From Cenococcum geophilum 1.58 (taxonomy: Eukaryota; Ascomycota; Dothideomycetes; Gloniales; Gloniaceae), in assembly GCA_001692895.1 (NCBI GenBank), contig KV748230.1, positions 744,001-808,000 on the forward strand: a DNA stretch of 64,000 nt. The letters run 5' to 3'. The position numbers and the translations under genes are program-made. The first letter of the stretch is position 1; each line of letters starts with the position of its first letter. The notes beneath the pieces were generated by a model that worked only from the letters and a program-made list of their open reading frames with translations, had not been told where the DNA came from and did no database searches. Of this stretch, positions 45,839 to 55,618 are shown piece after piece.

Positions 45839-46846
45839 ATGACCACGCGAAGGAGAAACGAATGGCTGGAAGCGGAGGAGAGTGAGGAGAGTGATCAGGG
45901 GTACGATTCTAGAGAAGAGAGCAAGGGAAAGGTGCTTGCAGGGCGTGCCTCAAAACGGCGGAAATTTGACATCCACTCTGACCCCGATCTTGCGGAGGAG
46001 GACGATGAATTGAACTACAAAGATGGGCCAGCTGCTGGAGATAAGCACGACAAAAGCGACAAGGAGGACTCTAGTGAACGAATAGCGAAGGAAACAGGCG
46101 AGCCCGAACCAGCAGCGGCCGCAACACATAAAAAACCATCGAAGAAGCTCAAACCTCTCACTCAGAAACAGCTTCTTGCGAGCCAGAAAGCCTCTTCAAA
46201 AACTGGTGTCATTTACATCTCTCGCGTTCCACCCTTCATGAAGCCCCAAACCGCCAAACATCTTCTCTCACCTTATGGCGAGATTGGTCGAATATTTCTC
46301 ACACCCGAGGACCCAGCAGCACACACTCGGCGGGTAAAAGCTGGGGGAAATAAGAAGCGCTCTTTTACGGATGGCTGGGTAGAGTTTCTAGACAAGAAGA
46401 ATGCCAAGATAGTCGCAGAAACCTTGAACGCACAGATTATTGGAGGCAAAAAGGGCGGCTGGTACCACGATGATGTGTGGAATATCAAATATTTGAAAGG
46501 ATTCAAATGGCATCATCTTACAGAGCAGATTGCCAATGAGAATGCGGAACGAGCAGCAAGGTTAAGGGCGGAGATTGCTCAGACAACGAGGGAGAACAAG
46601 CTGTTCTTACAAAATGTGGAGAAAGCAAAGATGCTTGACGGGATAAAGGCAAAGCGGAAGAAGAAACAAGATGGCGAGGACTTCCTTGCAACACCTGCTG
46701 ATGATGAAGTGGTAAGCGCTAATCGAGGCGAGGTAGATTTCCGGAGACAGTTTAAGCAGAACGAAGTGAAGTTAAAGACTGCCAAAGATAAGAGCAACGT
46801 TGAGCAGCCTGAGGAGGTCAAGAGGGTGTTGAGTAAGATATTTTAG
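45839..46846 (+). CDS. ESF2: Esf2/Abt1, 18S rRNA processing factor (SSU processome)
   Basis: Single exon, 335 aa. The acidic/Lys-rich N-terminus (residues 10-110) carries NLS-like KRRK. An RRM follows at about 120-225 (GVIYISRVPPFMKPQTAKHL, GEIGRIFLTPED, DGWVEFLDKKNAKIVAETLN), with the family-typical insertion between RNP elements (AHTRRVKAGGNKKRS). Then comes GWYHDDVWNIKYLKGFKWHH, a hallmark of Esf2/ABT1, and a C-terminal coiled-coil helix rich in Glu/Arg/Lys (NENAERAARLRAEI). In yeast, Esf2 binds pre-rRNA and stimulates the helicase Dbp8 in 40S maturation in the nucleolus. Length matches the family (about 310-350 aa). Confidence 0.93.
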   Translation: MTTRRRNEWLEAEESEESDQGYDSREESKGKVLAGRASKRRKFDIHSDPDLAEEDDELNYKDGPAAGDKHDKSDKEDSSERIAKETGEPEPAAAATHKKPSKKLKPLTQKQLLASQKASSKTGVIYISRVPPFMKPQTAKHLLSPYGEIGRIFLTPEDPAAHTRRVKAGGNKKRSFTDGWVEFLDKKNAKIVAETLNAQIIGGKKGGWYHDDVWNIKYLKGFKWHHLTEQIANENAERAARLRAEIAQTTRENKLFLQNVEKAKMLDGIKAKRKKKQDGEDFLATPADDEVVSANRGEVDFRRQFKQNEVKLKTAKDKSNVEQPEEVKRVLSKIF

Positions 46847-47230
46847 ATAACCCCAAATTATTGAAGGAACCACACAAGCTCCGGCAGAAGTTTTCAATTC
46901 CTACTTCCCAGAGCTGGATTCAATGCTAAATTAGTGTTTCCGAACGCAGAGGGAAGAGCTTTGATGCAGCTTGAAGATATTTTGTGATTTTTATGCAAGA
47001 TGAGATGAATTAATTGCCTTCTAGAGTATCCAATTTGCCAAATATATTCGAAGAGTCCATTGGAGCATAAAGTAATTTATGAAAGAAACGTGTTACTAAG
47101 CGACGTGTGCATAAAATACGTCAACCTCGGCTCAACTTATGCAGCACGTTCAAGTCTCGGTGGTTGCTCCATCACCTGCTACTCCACCAGCAATGTCAAT
47201 CACGACAAATCAGAACTCCGACCTAACACC
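46847..47230. other. ESF2-PEX12 intergenic region
   Basis: 384 bp holding the ESF2 3' UTR and the PEX12 promoter. No specific element was recognised; no clear TATA box. Confidence 0.4.
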
Positions 47231-48658
47231 ATGGAGTTCATGTCGAGTTTGCAGAATGGTTTGGACGAGCTGAAGCCGTCCCTCTTCGGTAATAAGTACC
47301 CTTCTATGACCGACCTTCTCTAACATGGCCTTTGTTCAGAACTCCTCTCAGAGCAGCAGCTCTCCTCCCTTCTTCCACCCTCTCTGCGTTACCTACTCGC
47401 CGTCGCCACCCACCGTCATCCCCGCTACCTTCTCCGCATCCTCAACTCTTTCGATGAAGTTTACGCGCTCCTCATGCTTCTGGTGGAGCGGCACTTTCTG
47501 CGTACATATGGCGGCGGCTTCACCGAGAACTTCTATGGGCTCAAACGCGAGCGCGTTCTCCGCACGAAAGGCCACGAAGTGCCGCGCGCACAGCTCGGCG
47601 CGCCCAATGATGTTCGCGAAACTCTCAAACTTCAGGACCGCGATATCTGGCGGAATCTGGCAGTGATGGTTGGCCTGCCGTACTTGAAACGGAAGCTGGA
47701 CGAGGGCTATGACATCCATGCCGCGCACGCGAATGTATTAGGCCCGGGTTTCAACAGAGATCGAGACACATTACCACCAGGAGCGAACATAAAACAGCGG
47801 TTGCTTTTTTACTACAAGTGGTTCCTACAGCACATCTACCCCAGCGTCAACGCGGCATATTATTTCAGCCTGTTAGCATTTAATCTAGCCTACCTTTTCG
47901 ATGGCTCCAAGTACCACTCTCCCTTCCTCTGGCTAATTGGGACACGGATGCGGAGGTTAGGCGAGGCGGACTATAGGGCCATTGAGTTGGCTACCAAACC
48001 TAGCGCCGGATCACCGACAGCGGGAGCGAGGTCAGGAGAAGGTGGCTCCATCTTCAACCCACGGACCTTAGGGCGGACAGTCTATCCGAAGCTGCTATCC
48101 TCACTACGCATTGTCCTCCCAGCCTCCATTTTCGCGCTCAAATTCCTAGAATGGTGGCACGCATCCGACTTCGCGCGGCAGCTATCCCGCAAAGCAGCCG
48201 AAGGGATCGAGCTCCCCCCACCCGTAACATCCGGTCTTACCTCGACCACCTTTTCCAAACCGAGGCCGTCGGCGCCGTCCGACGCAGAGAAGGCTCCATC
48301 CGCCTCCACCATCCCGCAGAATCCCCCGATTGCAGCCTCAACCCTCCTTCCTATTCTTACCGTTCCTCCGCCCAATTCCTCTCTCTGCCCCATCTGTACC
48401 TCCCCTATTACCACGCCTACCGCGGCGCCCACCGGGTTCGTGTATTGCTACACGTGCATACACCGCTGGGTAGAGGGAGTGCATGAGCGCCAAATAGCGT
48501 TCATGGAAGGTTCAGGAACCGCTGAAGCCGGGGAAGAGGGCTGGGGCGCTGAAGAGGGGAGTCGAGAGGGGAGGTGGGAGAGCGGGAAGGGCCGGTGCGC
48601 CGTTACTGGGCGCGTCTTGCTGGGGGGGACGGAGGTACTGCGGAGGGTTGTTGTGTGA
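47231..48658 (+). CDS. PEX12: Pex12, peroxisomal RING-type E3 ligase component
   Basis: Two exons, 47231-47288 and 47340-48658 (458 aa). The 51-nt intron has GTAATA and CAG and restores the family N-terminus ([20 protein letters not shown], then [19 protein letters not shown]). The Pex2/Pex12 membrane domain spans about residues 20-290 ([38 protein letters not shown]). The C-terminal RING is incomplete (CPIC, then [10 protein letters not shown], then [10 protein letters not shown]), as expected for Pex12, whose RING lacks several zinc ligands. Pex2, Pex10 and Pex12 form the peroxisomal retrotranslocation/ubiquitination channel that recycles Pex5. A Pro/Ser-rich linker at about 300-385 separates membrane and RING parts. 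Confidence 0.93.
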
Positions 48659-49479
48659 TAGGAGTCATTGAAAAAAAGGATGGGCATTGAGTGGCGTTTA
48701 AAAGGCTGGGGATCTGATTTCGGGCAGCGAGTTTGAAGCTCTGGAAGCGGCGTTGAGCGGAGCGATGACAAGAGTTGCATATATCTGTAACGAACTGACA
48801 CTATCCCTTAACCCGTTAAAATTCGTCCAACGATTATCGGCCAATTAAGGCATCTGGATTAGCGAAAGACACCCAATGAAATCCAATGGCGAACTTAAGC
48901 GACCTTAGTGTAGGACTCTGACGGGTTAAGGGATACCTAAATTTTGGAGAATCTTAGAAGATTTATAAAGCGATATCTAGATTCGAGTTTAATATACTGG
49001 AGAGTAGACGGTAGATTTTCGCATCGAATTATGCAAAATTTGCGAATTGTTGGCGATTTCCATCAATAACCTCGTTTTCACAGCTATCCCTTCCCCTGGT
49101 AAAATGGGTCCTACGGTTATCGATAAGAGCCAGCCAATAGAATCAATAGGATCAAGGCTCCGTGATCATACGCACCCGATTCTGGTGTTCGCGCACGGTC
49201 CAACTATTGTAGAACCCTACCAGGGGAAGAAAGAGCAGCATTAATACTGAAGCATGTCAATGCACTACGTGTGCACGCTAATTCTGCTTTATACATTTCC
49301 CCAGAATTATTCAACACGTTGAAGTATAACAACTTATGGCGCATTTAAAACGAAATAGTTCTCAAGGTTCGATTTTCCAGCCTCGATTAACGCGTAAGAC
49401 GCAAGCCCTGAGCCATCTCATTACTATCACTACCTTGCAGGAGTTTGCAGGGTGGACACAAGGCTCACATACTTAAATC
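48659..49479. other. Intergenic region with a small TIR element and repeat fragment
   Basis: About 0.8 kb. It contains the 134-bp TATCCCTTA element (48802-48935) and, near 49107-49160, the diverged second copy of the GGTCCTA..TTATCGATAAG segment seen at 45548. No open frame with a domain was seen. Confidence 0.45.
48802..48935. mobile_element. MITE, TATCCCTTA family, copy 1 (134 bp)
   Basis: The left end TATCCCTTAACCCGTTA is matched inverted by TGACGGGTTAAGGGATA at the right end, with one mismatch. The outer TA on both sides may be the target-site duplication of a Tc1/mariner-like transposase. The left arm (to TTCGTCCAAC) is closely related to that of the element at 60851-61151. Confidence 0.7.
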
Positions 49480-49858
49480 CTAGACTTGGCCTTTGTAGTT
49501 TATGAGGCGCCCAAGTCCAACCTTCCCCTCTATCACGCCGAGGCTATTAGGAGTAACAAAAGGTCCACCAACGTAATCAGAGATCACCCACGGATCCGTA
49601 GTTTCAGTGGTAAAATAGAAGTTTGGCTTCATGCTTGGCAGCATTGGTGTTCAGTACAATGAATTACTGTTGCTAACCAAAGAAGTTCGCTTGCGTTTCC
49701 TGAGAATATTTGAATGAGGTACGGCCCACGGGGAGGCAGATCTGTCAGAGATGGTCCGGTCGGTCGTACTAACCTGTTCGATACTTCGGATTCACACCGC
49801 TCAATGCGGCCTGGATCTTAGATTTTGAAGAGCATACAGAATTAAAACCATCTTTATG
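49480..49858 (-). CDS. Unrecognised spliced gene, 3' end only
   Basis: Three minus-strand blocks join in phase through consensus-like splice sites: 49858-49774, 49699-49678 (22 nt) and 49633-49480. The first intron has GTTAGT..CAG and the second GTTAGC..AAG. The product reads about 87 residues with coding-like composition, including AALSGVNPKYRTGN, CMKPNFYF, DPWVISDYVGGP and GVIEGKVGLGRLINYKGQV, then TAG. I do not recognise the family. No initiator Met joins cleanly upstream of 49858, where the minus strand has CTAG, a possible acceptor; a 5' exon may lie at 49859-49990. It could be a short gene or the surviving end of a decayed one. Confidence 0.4.
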
Positions 49859-50028
49859 CTAGAGTTAAGAGAGTTGTTGTGTCCATCAAGATTAGAGTGA
49901 GTCAAATGGGTTGTATTCCCTGTTGGTGCCGAAGATAGAATTGAAATAGTACAACTGGCTGCATTGTTGTCACTCTAGGAGATCACAACAAAAGCAAAAG
50001 CAACAGCAACCGAAAACGAAGGTCAGGA

Positions 50029-51036
50029 TCATTCAGGTCCTATTCCGGAATCCGACAGCAATGGCGTTTGCTCGTTCAAGCCTTCCTCAGAGCGTATTGC
50101 GGCGTGACCATTTGGTTGGTTCCCTGCTAGACTGCTATCTGATTCGTACCTCACCTGCCTACGATCTCGGAGCCAGAATGAGATACCCATAGCTAACAGG
50201 ACACCTTGCAAACAGCCTGTAACGCAGTAGAGACCCCAAGCGCTCCATCCTTCGGGCCCTACTCTAGCAGCGAGACTTGCGGCCCAAACAAAGCTGCCTG
50301 GGGTTTGTATACACATCATCGGTATGCTAAGACTCATGACGTGTTGTAACTTCCAGGTGGTCCAGATCTGCGGGAGGTATTGTAAGGAAGCCAGAATTGT
50401 TCCAGTAATGCCTAGGAAATTGGCCCAACCCTGAAGATGCTCCGGCTGAGCGTAGATGAAAACAACGGAGGCGATAAAAACTGCAATGAAGAAAGCCATG
50501 GAGACGCTCAGGACCATAACTGCCTCCACCCAGGTAGGGAGGTCTGGCTCATCCACATCGTCGACTCGTCGTGGAAAGAATATCAGGAAGAGGAGCATAC
50601 TGCTTCATTAACAAAGAGCCTGCCATAAACCGGACGGAGTCTTACATGAAGAAGAAACAAGTCCACTGAACGCCCACTTGCGCAATACCCAGCAATGCCG
50701 CTGTACACGCAAAGGTGCTGATCTCCTTGCAACAACCCATATCTGCACGACTCGATGGAAGAGTGAGGATATTCGCAATGCCGGCGGTGCCCGAGACTGT
50801 CCCAAGAAGGACAAACATCGGAGAAAGGCCGCGAGACGAGCGACGTCTTATGATCTTAATGTGCTGAGGGAGGTACGAGACGAGTATGCCGATAAGGATG
50901 ATGCTAGATTAGATTGTAAGCTCCTGCACGAATCCGAAAGCCGAGAACAGAGCAGCACATACATTGATATAACAAAGTTTGCGACATTTGGGCTAGAAAT
51001 CTCCTCGCAGCGGTCTTTCATAGTTGGTAATGTCAT
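50029..51036 (-). CDS. PQ-loop repeat membrane transporter
   Basis: Three exons: 51036-50963, 50903-50646 and 50599-50029 (300 aa). Introns of 59 and 46 nt have GTATGT..TAG and GTAAGA..CAG and join in phase. There are seven hydrophobic segments and two PQ motifs: YLPQHIKIIRRRSSRGLSP in the first triplet and YLPQIWTTWKLQHVMSLS in the second, followed by GSFVWAASLAAR. The N-terminus MTLPTMKDRCEEISSPN matches the fungal family. PQ-loop proteins include vacuolar/lysosomal amino acid exporters and Mpdu1/cystinosin-type proteins. Substrate and membrane are not determined here. The cytosolic tail (about 245-300) contains an acidic dileucine-like EQTPLL, a possible vacuolar sorting signal. Confidence 0.8.
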
Positions 51037-51800
51037 ACTACTCGCTTTGCAATGATAGAGTGGATTCCCAAGGTCCAGTTGAGTCTCGGGAATATATTAG
51101 AGATCATTCGAAACAATACCTCGGCGTAGTTCTGACAATACGATATTGTCTTTGAGGTATTCAAGCCATACACAACTATCTCAATAATCCGAGGGGGAAA
51201 TAAAGTGCTGCAAAATAAACGGAAGCGAATGAATAAGGGATGAGAGAGTACGTGGTTACAGAGAGTTTGAGAGAGGGAAGATTGAGGAGAAGCAAGACCG
51301 AAAGCCAGCCATAGCAGAGGATAGTACTTCCTGGTTGCGTTGTTGCTCTGAGCTGTCGCGACCGCGGTACATACGACAAACGGATCAAAGAAACGCCACG
51401 CAGCCTTGCGCACCTCGATCTCTTCTCCACCAACGAGCCGCCAACGTGTGGCAGGGGTGGAAGATAACCAACAACCCGCGAGGAGCTGATCTTCTAACGC
51501 AAGAGACCTCACAATTTATACCTAGGAATCATCCCGGTTGATACTCTGCATCTCTCCGGAAACTATCCGGAATTTGCCACAGTAGAAGAGATACGAAATC
51601 GAAAGGGGCGGTCTCGTAGGTCACTATTAAGAGTATGATAGCAAATTCGAAGATCCGGAAATCTAATGAATTGAATTAAAATTGGTTCTACATCTATGAG
51701 CTATAAAGAAATTCCTAGCCCCTTGAAAGAGTGGTATCACAGCTATAATTAAGAAACCAATTCATCTCCAAACTCCCTCTCACTTCTTCGTCTTAGTGAG
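51037..51800. other. Intergenic region between PQ-loop and ammonium transporter genes
   Basis: 764 bp holding the PQ-loop promoter and the AMT 3' UTR. A minus-strand 159-codon open frame (51512-51033) overlaps the PQ-loop start and has no domain, so it is probably chance. No repeats were seen. Confidence 0.4.
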
Positions 51801-53352
51801 CTATTCCTTATTGTCTGGAATTTGTGTCTCTGCCTTCGCACTGCGCTGGCTGCTAGCATCCAATTGTTTGACACCTTCGAGTGTGTGATGGGACTCAAGC
51901 ATGCTCCAGTCCCCAATCTGCTCATCAAAGAACTGATCGATATCCAAACCAACCATCTCCGCCTCCTCGCTGACACGCAGATGCATGTACGGGATATACT
52001 TGAGCGCATATAGAAGAATGCATGTGACGACGAACGAGTACGAGGAGATAGCAGTGATCTCAGCGAGCTGCTTGCCCACCTGGACGCCAACACCATCAAT
52101 AGCACCGGGGTACTGTGAAGCGCCATCAAGAGCAGAGACCCAGGATTGGGCGAAGATTCCAGTGAAAAAAGAGCCGCACATGCCGCCGATACCGTGGAGC
52201 TTGAATACATCCATGCCCTCATCGATGTGCAACCATTTGTTGACATCTTGGAGTGAGGCGCAAACCACTGCTGTCAAGAAGCCAATGAGAGCAGCCAGCC
52301 AGACGGAAACAAAACCAGCTGCTGGCGTAATGCCAACGAGACCAGCAATGGCGCCAGAGCAAGCACCTATGACGGAGAACTTGCCCTTGGTGCGGATGAA
52401 GTCAACCAAGACCCAACCAAGAACACCGCAGCTAGCAGCGGTGTTGGTGTTGAAGGCGGCGAGCATGGCGCGCACGGAAGCGTTCAGCGCCGAGCCACCG
52501 TTGAAGCCGAACCAGCCGAACCAGATAAGAACAGTACCAAGGAAAACGAGTGTGGTGTTGTGTGCCTTGCCGTGTGACCTCTCGCCGTGGTGCTTGCGCT
52601 TTCCGAGAACCCAAGCATATGCCAACGCAGACCAACCGCTAGAGATGTGGACAGGCCCTCCTCCAGCAAAATCAAGAGACGGCAGTTGAAACAGCCAGCC
52701 GTTTGAGTTCCAAGTCCAGCATGCAATAGGGCAATAGACGACAGTAGCCCAGATAAAGGCGAAGACAAGAGAGGGGACGATGCGACCACGTTCGAAGGAA
52801 CCACCAATTACGATCTGAACAGTGCAGGCGCAGAAAAGCATCTGATAGAGGCAGAAGACGATCTCGGGGATCACGGCGGAGCCAGGAGAGGGCGCTGCCA
52901 TGACATTCTTCATGCCAAAGTTGGCAAGGTCACCAATGAATTTGTTGGCAGTGCGGGAGTATGCGAGTGAATAACCCCAGAACATCCATTGAAATGTTGT
53001 GCTATTTCTTGTATAAGCTCATATTCTATTTAAAAGTTGTTGCAACGACTTGCAAGTACTCACACAGCAGCTACCATAAGCGATTGGAAGAGTAAGGCAA
53101 GCGACGACTTCCTCCGTGCGAGACCGCCATAGAGCAGACCGATACCCGGGATAATGAGCCAGACAATGAAGCCACAGAAGACGAGGTAGGTGTAGTGGTA
53201 CTCTAAGCCGGCATATTGGGCATTTACGTCGACTGTAAGAGAATCGCCACCATTGGGCTGGTCAGAGTTAAACTCAGGCTGGTAGAGTTGTCAGCATGTA
53301 CAATTCAACTTTTTCACAGCAGGGGACGAAGGGGGCTTACAGTCGTCGACAT
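51801..53352 (-). CDS. Amt/Mep/Rh-family ammonium transporter
   Basis: Three exons: 53352-53341 (12 nt), 53278-53064 and 53001-51801 (475 aa). Intron 1 has GTAAGC, a CTGAC branch site and CAG; intron 2 has GTGAGT and TAG; phases agree. Family hallmarks are GIGLLYGGLARRKS in TM1, FQWMFWGYSLAYS, FAGGGPVHISSGWSALAYA, LIWFGWFGFNGGSALN, ITPAAGFVSVWLAALIG and DVFKLHGIGGMCGSFFTGIFA, including the twin pore histidines (VHISSG with DVFKLHG). Length and C-terminus (EEAEMVGLDIDQFFDEQIG) match Mep2/MeaA-type plasma-membrane ammonium uptake proteins; which paralogue is unclear. GATAAG boxes upstream suggest nitrogen control by an AreA/Nit2 GATA factor (inference). Confidence 0.93.
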
Positions 53353-55618
53353 CTTTCCTTGCCGAAGCTAGGGTTTTCAGATTCTATGGGTATATTTTCT
53401 CTCACAAAAGCGTGGAGCTTTTCAATGAGTGAGGTGCGCTGCCAAATCCTAGCTTTCGAACAGGGCATCCGTCAAGTCATATAAGTATTCATCTCAGCAT
53501 CCCTCCATTAAAGATACGTACCCACTAATATTAGCGAAGCCACCACAAGTCGCACGTCCCGCCCCCGTCGCCCATTCACGCTCATCTTGGCAACTGATAA
53601 GCAGCACATTCACCTGTCGCGCCCACGAATGCCCAGCCCTTCCGCCGCATGGNTCGTCTCACGACCAGAGCCCGAGATTGGCCGAAGCTAGGGGAAGCGA
53701 CTTGGCCTTGCGGCAGCGGGTCAGCTTCAGGAATAGTCCGCGCGGTGGGCCAAGGCTAGGCCTGCGCAGGAATGGGGCGGTTGCGGTTTCACGGCATCCA
53801 TGGGAGTACAGTTCTTGGTATAGAGTCTTGGTGTTGATAAGGCGAGAGTGGGTATTTTGGGTGTTTCGGGTTTAGGGGCGCGTTAGAACGAGTTAGGACG
53901 CGTGTAAATGGACGACAACAGGCTCTTGGAACATGCCAAGAAGGGCGACGGAACGCGAACTCCACCATTCGGGGCCTTTCTTACGGGATAACAGTGTGTC
54001 AACTTACGGCACATGGCCCGGGCGGCAAGTGCGTCAATGTGGGACTTTGGAAGCTTATCTCTGCCGTTATAACCTTCTTGCTTTTGCGTGGGTTGACCGC
54101 CGCCTTGGTCTTTCTTGGACTTCTGCAAGCTTCCACGCCTCGAAGCACCCGGAGTGTCGTGTTGAAGGTGCATGGACCTGCAGTGCGCCACACCCAATCT
54201 GCACCCCCCCTGCCTCGGCCGGCGCGAGACGTGGATACACCCAACACTTTCAGACTATTTAGAGAACCGTCTGCATCGTGAAGCGTGACGGATAGGGCTT
54301 ATGGGCACGGGGGTCAACACGATAAGCGGCCACATACTCTCACATTCACATCGAAGCCAGCAAGATCATGACAGCGCCGAAGGGCAGAATTAGCCTCCGC
54401 TAGATCAGGCGCTGAGGCGTTCTGTCGTGCGTCCACCGAGCGACAAAAGCAGTTTTCTCTCTGTAAGCGACACACCGTGAATACGGGCCCCTATACTGAA
54501 CAATGTGCACTCATCTACGAGTTTAATTGGCAGCTTGACATTTTACCCCCGGTCGTTCGAATGTTTAGTATTTTACCGGCAATCTACTTCTCTATCTCTT
54601 CTCATCACAAGTACACGTAAAGACTGCCCAACGAGGCTAGATCCGGCGGGAGCACAGCCGCACACAGCATCGTATATTACAATTATCATCTCAACAACCA
54701 ACCAAATTTTACGAAGGTTACTTCTAGATCTTAACTTGAACACTAAACACATGCTCAGATAGGAACATCCGCCAGCTCTGACTCGAGCTTCAAGATACCC
54801 CATGAGGACTAGCCAGCCGCATTGCGTTCGCCTACAGAGTGTCGCAACCCCAGGGCCGGGACTTTTCGGCAGGGGAAATATTGGATCATCCCACGGGCTA
54901 GGAACCACTGAGCTGGAACCCTGTGGGGTATTTTGGAGAGCAATGTTACGAGCGGGTCTCTAATGCCGAATAGCGAGTTGTACTGCGCACGTCTTTGCCG
55001 ACTTTGCGCTCCTCAAAGCTCTGCTATCGCAATCCCCAACCGAGGTAGGACGTACCAAAAAGGCTACTTCCAAAAGGTGGCGACATGACTAGATATCATC
55101 CTTTGGATCCCAAAAGGGTTCGGTCAGTGATAAATGCTTGTGGCTGGGGGAGATAGTCAACTCGCAGCAAGATGATACGAGAATACACCTGCACTACGCT
55201 TTCTTGCTAGGATGCAGCGGAGTCCAACAATATCTCCCTATGCTGGCTACAAGAGGACATTGTCATTAGATTGATGCTAGAGCTATTCAACAAGGCACTT
55301 TATCTCTTAGGAGTACCAGTGTATCATAGCTTTTTTCATTCAATTAGAATTTTCTTTGGCCCATTTCTTGATACTCAAACATTCTTAGGATTGTGTCATG
55401 TTGTTAGAGCTATTGTATGGTATTTCCCTTTCCCCAACAATCCTTATTTTTTCCGAGATTTGATCAGGGCAACAAGCACTGGGCAAAAAAGAGGCACCGA
55501 TCAAATAGATAGACAGACACAGTACATGATGACAAGAACGCCAGAGCCCAAAGCTATAAGCTTTCATGCAAGACAATAACAACACAACCGCCCAATGCAT
55601 TCTCAGTTCTCCCGTTTC
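53353..55618. other. Long AMT upstream region, no other gene supported
   Basis: About 2.3 kb between the AMT start codon and the MET5 stop codon. It contains four GATAAG hexamers (53596-53601, 53836-53841, 54054-54059 on the minus strand, 54321-54326). There is one ambiguous base near 53653. Many short frames exist on both strands (up to about 110 codons), but none has a domain or splice support. Confidence 0.45.
53596..54326. promoter_or_regulatory. Cluster of GATAAG sites upstream of the ammonium transporter
   Basis: GATAAG occurs at 53596, 53836 and 54321 on the plus strand and at 54059-54054 on the minus strand, that is 244-969 bp upstream of the AMT start codon. Fungal nitrogen-derepressed genes use multiple HGATAR sites bound by AreA/Nit2. 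Four in 730 bp is suggestive, not decisive. Confidence 0.4.

Noticed and set aside
49365-49390. GGTTCGATT-like tRNA T-loop
   Set aside because: No matching acceptor stem, D-arm or anticodon arm could be placed around it.
51033-51512. 159-codon minus-strand ORF overlapping the PQ-loop gene start
   Set aside because: It overlaps the well-supported PQ-loop first exon and lacks any recognisable family feature. It is likely 5' UTR/promoter.
53878-54290. Overlapping 80-110 codon ORFs on both strands upstream of AMT
   Set aside because: Equally long frames on both strands in GC-rich sequence, no domain and no consistent splice pattern.
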